Source: Asaia bogorensis (lineage in GTDB: Bacteria > Pseudomonadota > Alphaproteobacteria > Acetobacterales > Acetobacteraceae). From it: a stretch of DNA of 46,553 bases. Below are positions 43,355 through 46,553 of this stretch, piece by piece (within the stretch, counting starts at the first letter, position 1; the number at the start of each line of letters is the position of its first letter). The notes under the pieces were generated by a model that did not search any database, was not told the origin of the DNA, and was given only the letters and a program-made list of their open reading frames with translations. The translations under genes and the position numbers were made by a program. Where the stretch lies: NCBI GenBank assembly GCA_945869965.1, contig CAMBRC010000027.1:1-46553 (forward strand), in the 5' to 3' direction.

Positions 43355-43669
43355 TTAGGCTGCGTTGATGGCCGAGACGCGCAGGACGGTCACCGGCTGG
43401 CGGTGGCCGTTCTTGCGGCGGCTGTTCTGGCGGCGGCGCTTCTTGAAGATGATGACGGTGTCCAGGCGGTCTTGTGCGACCACGGTGGCGACAACGGTGG
43501 CGCCGGCGACGGTGGGGGCGCCGATGGTCAGGCCGGATTCGCCGCCGATGGCCAGGACGTCGGTGAAGGTGATGCTGGTGCCGGCTTCGGCCTCCAACTT
43601 CTCGACCTTGAGCACCTGGTCGGGTTGTACGCGGTATTGCTTACCGCCGGTGCGGATGACTGCAAACAT
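43355..43669 (-). CDS. rplU: 50S ribosomal protein L21
   Basis: A 104-residue ribosomal protein beginning [20 protein letters not shown], with the conserved [20 protein letters not shown] and the final VTVLRVSAI. The upstream extension of the frame lacks family similarity, so the start is 43669. It is the first gene of the long minus-strand series; the 123 bases ahead (43670-43792) should hold its promoter and leader. No clear boxes were picked out there. Confidence 0.97.
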   Translation of the reverse strand: MFAVIRTGGKQYRVQPDQVLKVEKLEAEAGTSITFTDVLAIGGESGLTIGAPTVAGATVVATVVAQDRLDTVIIFKKRRRQNSRRKNGHRQPVTVLRVSAINAA

Positions 43670-43792
43670 GGTCCAGATTCCTTGCGCTTGGCCGAGGCCG
43701 CTGCGCCGATGCAACGCGTGACGCGGCGCCAACGGTTGCCCGGGCACCAGGAGCGGGCTTTTAGGGGCGGGGCGGGGCGGGAGTCAATGGCG

Positions 43793-45028
43793 CTAGTAGA
43801 TTGCGGAGGCGAGGCGGCCCTGGGCGGGCTTGGCTTCGGCGACGCTTGCTGCGAGGTCGCGGAGGTATTCGGGGCGGGCGGGTTCGTGGAGCAGGGACAT
43901 CATGAGGTGCAGGCCCGGGGGGGTGCGGACCATGCCGGGGACCCAGTCTCGGGCGGTCATGCCGGCGGCGATGGAGTCGGCGTCTTTGCCGGGGTGGCCG
44001 AAGGCGAGGATGGAGAGGTCGGGTTTGCCGTACACTTGCATGCCGGGGATGGCTTCGATGCCTGCGATGTAGGCGTCGCGCATGGTGAGCATGCGTTCGG
44101 CGATCTGCATGTAGCCCGCCCGGCCGAGGAAGTTCAGGACGGCCCAGGCGGCGGCGATGCCACCGCCCGGGCGGGTGCCGACGAGGGTGTTGGTGGTGAA
44201 GCGGCCGTTCGGCCAGACGTCGAGGTCGAGGGCTTGGGCTGCGTGTTTTTCGGCGTCACGGTAGAAGACGGTGCTTGCGGGTTTGGGGCAGAAGCCGAAT
44301 TTGTGCAGGTCGGCGGAGAGGGACATCACGCCTTGGTTTTCGAAATCGAAGGCGGGGATCGGGCGGCCTAGGGCTTTGGCGAAGGGGGCGAAGTAGCCGC
44401 CGACGCAGGCGTCGACGTGGAGCCAGATGCTCTTGCGTTGGGCGAGGTCGGAGAGGGCGGGGATCGGGTCGACGACGCCGTAGGGGAAGCAGGGGGTGCT
44501 GCCGACGAGCATGATGGTGTCGGCGTCGGTGGCGGATTCCATGGCTTCGGGGTCGGCGCGGAGGTCTGGGGTTATCGGGGTGCGGCGGACTTCGAGGTCC
44601 ATGAGGTGGGCGCCTTTTTCGAAGGCGGGGTGGGCGGTGAGGGGGGCTACGATGTTGCCGCGGTGGGTGGGGTTTTGGCGTTTGGCGCGGTTGTAGTCTC
44701 GGCAGGCTTTGATGGCCATGACGATGGATTCGGTGCCGCCGGAGGTCATGTTGCCAGCGGCGGATTCGGGGGCGTGGAAGAGGTTGAGGGCCATGGCGAT
44801 GACTTCCTCCTCCATGCGTTTGAGGGAGGTGAAGGCACGTTTGGCGCCCAGGGCGTTTTCGGTGAAGAAGGCCATGAAGGCATCGCGGCCAACTTCGGAG
44901 ACGGCGGGGGTGGCGCCGAAGACATAGAGGGGCACGCGGCCTTCGCGCCATCTTGCGTCGGTGGCTTTCATGCCGTCGAGCAGGGCGGCGATGCGGTCGG
45001 CGGGTTGGCCGGTTTCGGGGAATTTCAT
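43793..45028 (-). CDS. PLP-dependent lyase/decarboxylase, sphingosine-1-phosphate lyase-like
   Basis: A 411-residue pyridoxal-phosphate enzyme of the group II decarboxylase fold. Features: TSGGTESIVMAIKACRDY, TAHPAFEKGAHLMDLEVRR (split), WLHVDACVGGYFAPF with the PLP-contacting Asp, and SADLHKFGFCPK with the Schiff-base Lys. The GGTESI, VDAC-x-GG and HKFGF-x-PK pattern resembles bacterial sphingosine-1-phosphate lyase-like proteins more than glutamate or aromatic amino acid decarboxylases, though the substrate is not established. Length is near normal. The start at 45028 has GGGAGCCC upstream. It follows paralogue 3 on the same strand. Confidence 0.85.
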   Translation of the reverse strand: MKFPETGQPADRIAALLDGMKATDARWREGRVPLYVFGATPAVSEVGRDAFMAFFTENALGAKRAFTSLKRMEEEVIAMALNLFHAPESAAGNMTSGGTESIVMAIKACRDYNRAKRQNPTHRGNIVAPLTAHPAFEKGAHLMDLEVRRTPITPDLRADPEAMESATDADTIMLVGSTPCFPYGVVDPIPALSDLAQRKSIWLHVDACVGGYFAPFAKALGRPIPAFDFENQGVMSLSADLHKFGFCPKPASTVFYRDAEKHAAQALDLDVWPNGRFTTNTLVGTRPGGGIAAAWAVLNFLGRAGYMQIAERMLTMRDAYIAGIEAIPGMQVYGKPDLSILAFGHPGKDADSIAAGMTARDWVPGMVRTPPGLHLMMSLLHEPARPEYLRDLAASVAEAKPAQGRLASAIY

Positions 45029-45085
45029 GGTGGGCTCCCTTGGGTGGCGGGAGGGTGGCAGGCGGGGGGGGCGGTTGTCTATTGG

Positions 45086-45103
45086 GTTAGTTAGTTACGA
45101 TAG
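45086..45103 (+). repeat. TTAGTTA motif beyond the 3' end of Pro/Arg-rich paralogue 3
   Basis: GTTAGTTAGTTACGATAG on the plus strand. It contains TAGTTACGATA, the inverted counterpart (one base shorter) of TAGTTAGCGATA found just upstream of paralogue 3 on the minus strand at 45781-45807. The two copies therefore bracket the gene as imperfect terminal inverted repeats. Confidence 0.5.
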
Positions 45104-45135
45104 TGGAATGAAGGTGGCGTGGGTGGGGTGAGGGG

Positions 45136-45780
45136 TCAGATTCGGGTTTTGGAACGCAAGCGGGTGGGGATGAGGGGTGGGGGGAGGCCGCGGCGATGGG
45201 TGCGGCGCCAGAGTTCATGGGGGGAGGGGGGTGCGGGGGGTTGGGGGGCGGGGTGGGGGGGGCGGATTCTGGGCGGGCGGGGGCGGATGGGGAGGGCGAG
45301 GTGGGGGGCGATGCCGAGAATGTGGCAGAGGGGGCGGAGGAGGCGAGTGGCTTGCGGGGCGGCGGCGAGGAAGTCCGTGAAATCGGGGGATTCGATGAGG
45401 TGGTTGAGCTGGGAGGCGCGGCCGCGGGTGTGGTAGTCGGCGGCGATGGCGAGCCAGGCGCGGCCGCGCGGGAGGCGGGGTTTTCCGGATTCGGCGGCGT
45501 CTTGGGTGCGGGCGGGACGGAGTCGGGGTGCCTGGGGCTTGGGGAGGGTGTTGGTGTGCCAGCGGGCGATGAGGTTTTCGAGGCGGCGGGCGGTGCGGCC
45601 GATATAGGCCCAGGCGAGGGTGAAGAGGGCGGTGGGGGGCTGGGGCCGGGGCGGGCGCTGCTGGGGTGGGCGGGACCAGGGGATGAGCGCGGATTCGGCG
45701 TGCGGCCGCGCCGCGTGAGCGGCGATGGCGGCGCGGAGGCCGGTTAGGATGTGGGTTAGTAGCGACGCCAGGTGATGCAT
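45136..45780 (-). CDS. Pro/Arg-rich lineage-specific protein, paralogue 3
   Basis: A 214-residue protein with no recognised domain. It shares with the other two members the amphipathic segment reading LAWAYIGRTARRLENLIARW, followed by NTLPKPQAPRLRP (compare ARIFGRLEQLLLLW and G-Q-x-P-x-PQ). Unlike them it has a further ordered region, RAWLAIAADYHTRGRASQLN then LIESPDFTDFLAAAPQATRL and LRPLCHILG, before a Pro/Arg-rich tail. Members 1 and 2 may therefore be shortened forms. The GC-rich coding strand ends in AT-rich borders on both sides. The ATG at 45780 is the only plausible start. Function unknown. Confidence 0.65.
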   Translation of the reverse strand: MHHLASLLTHILTGLRAAIAAHAARPHAESALIPWSRPPQQRPPRPQPPTALFTLAWAYIGRTARRLENLIARWHTNTLPKPQAPRLRPARTQDAAESGKPRLPRGRAWLAIAADYHTRGRASQLNHLIESPDFTDFLAAAPQATRLLRPLCHILGIAPHLALPIRPRPPRIRPPHPAPQPPAPPSPHELWRRTHRRGLPPPLIPTRLRSKTRI

Positions 45781-45807
45781 GGTGGGTAATATATATCGCT
45801 AACTACA
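45781..45807 (-). promoter_or_regulatory. AT-rich motif before Pro/Arg-rich paralogue 3
   Basis: On the minus strand TGTAGTTAGCGATATATATT precedes ACCCACC and the ATG at 45780. It resembles the TTAGTTA motifs ahead of the other two paralogues and forms an imperfect inverted repeat with 45086-45103. Confidence 0.4.
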
Positions 45808-45930
45808 CCACGTCAAGGGTTTTTTGCTCGGTTAGAGGATAATTTCCATACCGCATGGCGGGGACGTTGGATTCGATGCAGGGGGACCGGTCAGGTCGAA
45901 GCGAAAGAAGTTCCTCTAAAGCAAGTAAAT

Positions 45931-46410
45931 CTACCTACGAAACGTTCTAGCAACTCGAAACCCCATATCATTGTCGCGCCCATCCCTTAATGTCCCGCTG
46001 CGCGAAGCGGATCGCAAGTCGCGTGGATCGTCAAACCACGACCCTCCACGTAGGGTCTTTGTATCATTCGACGCGGTATATCTCGCAAGAGATCCATCGG
46101 GATGTGCATCATTGTGGTCATCGTGCCAGGAATCTGCCACCCATTCCCAGACGTTGCCATGGACTTCGTGAAGTCTCCAAGGGTTTGCGGGTAGTGCGCC
46201 TACGGGAACAGTCCTTTTTCTCGATTGCCCTTTCTGACTATTTCCGTAAGTTAAAGCTCCGTCGTAATTCGCTACTCGGGTTGAAATTACTTCTCCAAAT
46301 GAGAATGGGGACGTCGTTCCCGCACGGCAAGCGTACTCCCATTCTGTTTCTGTGGGAAGTCGGTATTCATCTGTTATGTTCAATACTCCATTTAGCCAAT
46401 TACAATAAGT
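45931..46410 (-). pseudogene. SUMF1/formylglycine-generating-enzyme-like domain, 5' end lost to an IS
   Basis: The reading frame TYCNWLNG, then YRLPTETEWEYACRAGTT, GNVWEWVADSW, LRGGSWFDDPRDLRSASRS and DMGFRVARTFRR is the C-terminal half of a SUMF1 (formylglycine-generating enzyme-like, C-type-lectin-fold) domain. The part before TYCNWLNG is replaced by an IS5-type transposase end, so the gene is truncated. The Cys residues of true formylglycine-generating enzymes are absent at the usual place (SASR is found). It is therefore more likely a SUMF1-fold protein of another role. G+C is near 50%, well below the neighbours, and codon choice (TTA, AGA, ATA) differs, both signs of transfer. It has a TAG stop at 45931. 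Confidence 0.8.
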
Positions 46411-46553
46411 GTCCGTCCGGAAGGTTCATACCTGATTGCATAGTCTTCGCAGCATGAGGCGGATTGATGCCACTCGGATGAACGCCACCGCCATTCGTGT
46501 CAGATTCTCGAAGTCCTTTGCCAAACGGCGACAGCGGTTCAGCCAGGCCAGCG
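46411..46553 (-). mobile_element. End of an IS5-family insertion sequence (partial)
   Basis: The element enters from the right edge. It contains the transposase C-terminus and ends within about 20 bases of its stop, around GAACCTTCCGGACGGACAC, the probable terminal inverted repeat. The exact border with the SUMF1 gene is inferred from where that gene's similarity resumes. Confidence 0.65.
46426..46553 (-). CDS. IS5-type transposase, C-terminal fragment
   Basis: The last 42 codons of a DDE transposase: LAWLNRCRRLAKDFENLTR, then MAVAFIRVASIRLMLRRL and CNQV before TGA. The run W-L-N-R-x-R-R-L-A-K-D-x-E, followed by A-x-x-x-I-x-x-A-S-I-R-L-M-L-R-x-L, is the well-known C-terminus of IS5-family (IS427/IS1031-like) transposases. 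The catalytic residues D, D and most of the E region lie outside the window. The same frame continues, after the stop, into the interrupted SUMF1 gene. Confidence 0.85.
   Translation of the reverse strand, partial: LAWLNRCRRLAKDFENLTRMAVAFIRVASIRLMLRRLCNQV

Noticed and set aside
45960-46060. Variable region of a diversity-generating retroelement at the SUMF1 C-terminus
   Set aside because: The fold and the RGGSW...GFR-A layout fit such targets, but no reverse transcriptase, template repeat or adenine-biased copy is visible in the window.

Overview
This window is GC-rich (roughly two thirds G+C by eye) chromosomal DNA from an alphaproteobacterium. The likely group is Rhodospirillales/Acetobacteraceae. 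That placement is inferred from base composition, the cbb3 oxidase layout, and the order rplU-rpmA-obgE-proB-proA-nadD-rsfS-rlmH-gpmI-envC-ctpA; no marker here settles it. Both edges run into insertion-sequence DNA: an IS21-type istA start on the left and the C-terminus of an IS5-type transposase on the right. The window may therefore be a contig bounded by repeats.

Layout. At 1-1,780: IS21 end, a small secreted hypothetical protein and a Pro/Arg-rich lineage-specific protein. At 1,783-2,394: an alpha/beta hydrolase. At 2,391-11,006 (minus): a complete peptide/oligosaccharide-type ABC importer with two tandem substrate-binding proteins, two permeases and two ATPases. At 11,100-11,828 (minus): a DsbD_2/TauE-SafE-like membrane protein, divergent from the plus-strand cluster at 12,007-20,024. 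That cluster has a small membrane protein followed by ccoN, O, Q, P, G, H, I and S, i.e. the cbb3 oxidase and its assembly and copper-loading factors. A perfect FNR/FixK-type box in a longer palindrome lies between them. At 20,126-24,777: galM, a Baeyer-Villiger monooxygenase and an acyl-CoA synthetase.

From 43,669 down to 24,785 nearly everything reads on the minus strand. It starts with ribosomal proteins L21 and L27, ObgE, proline synthesis (ProB, ProA), NAD synthesis (NadD), ribosome silencing and methylation (RsfS, RlmH) and glycolysis (GpmI). Envelope remodelling follows (EnvC, CtpA, YibQ-like), then a second Pro/Arg-rich paralogue, RppH, a CreA-like protein and a second complete dipeptide-type ABC importer. 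The right end holds a PLP-dependent lyase/decarboxylase, a third Pro/Arg-rich paralogue and an AT-richer SUMF1-domain gene cut by the IS5-type element.

The most unusual non-coding signal is a family of AT-rich palindromes. They sit only between genes, mostly as inverted pairs, and their hairpin stems carry compensatory changes. The second unusual signal is the three-member Pro/Arg-rich protein family, whose members are bordered by AT-rich TTAGTTA-type motifs. All product names come from reading motifs and overall resemblance; no database search was run.
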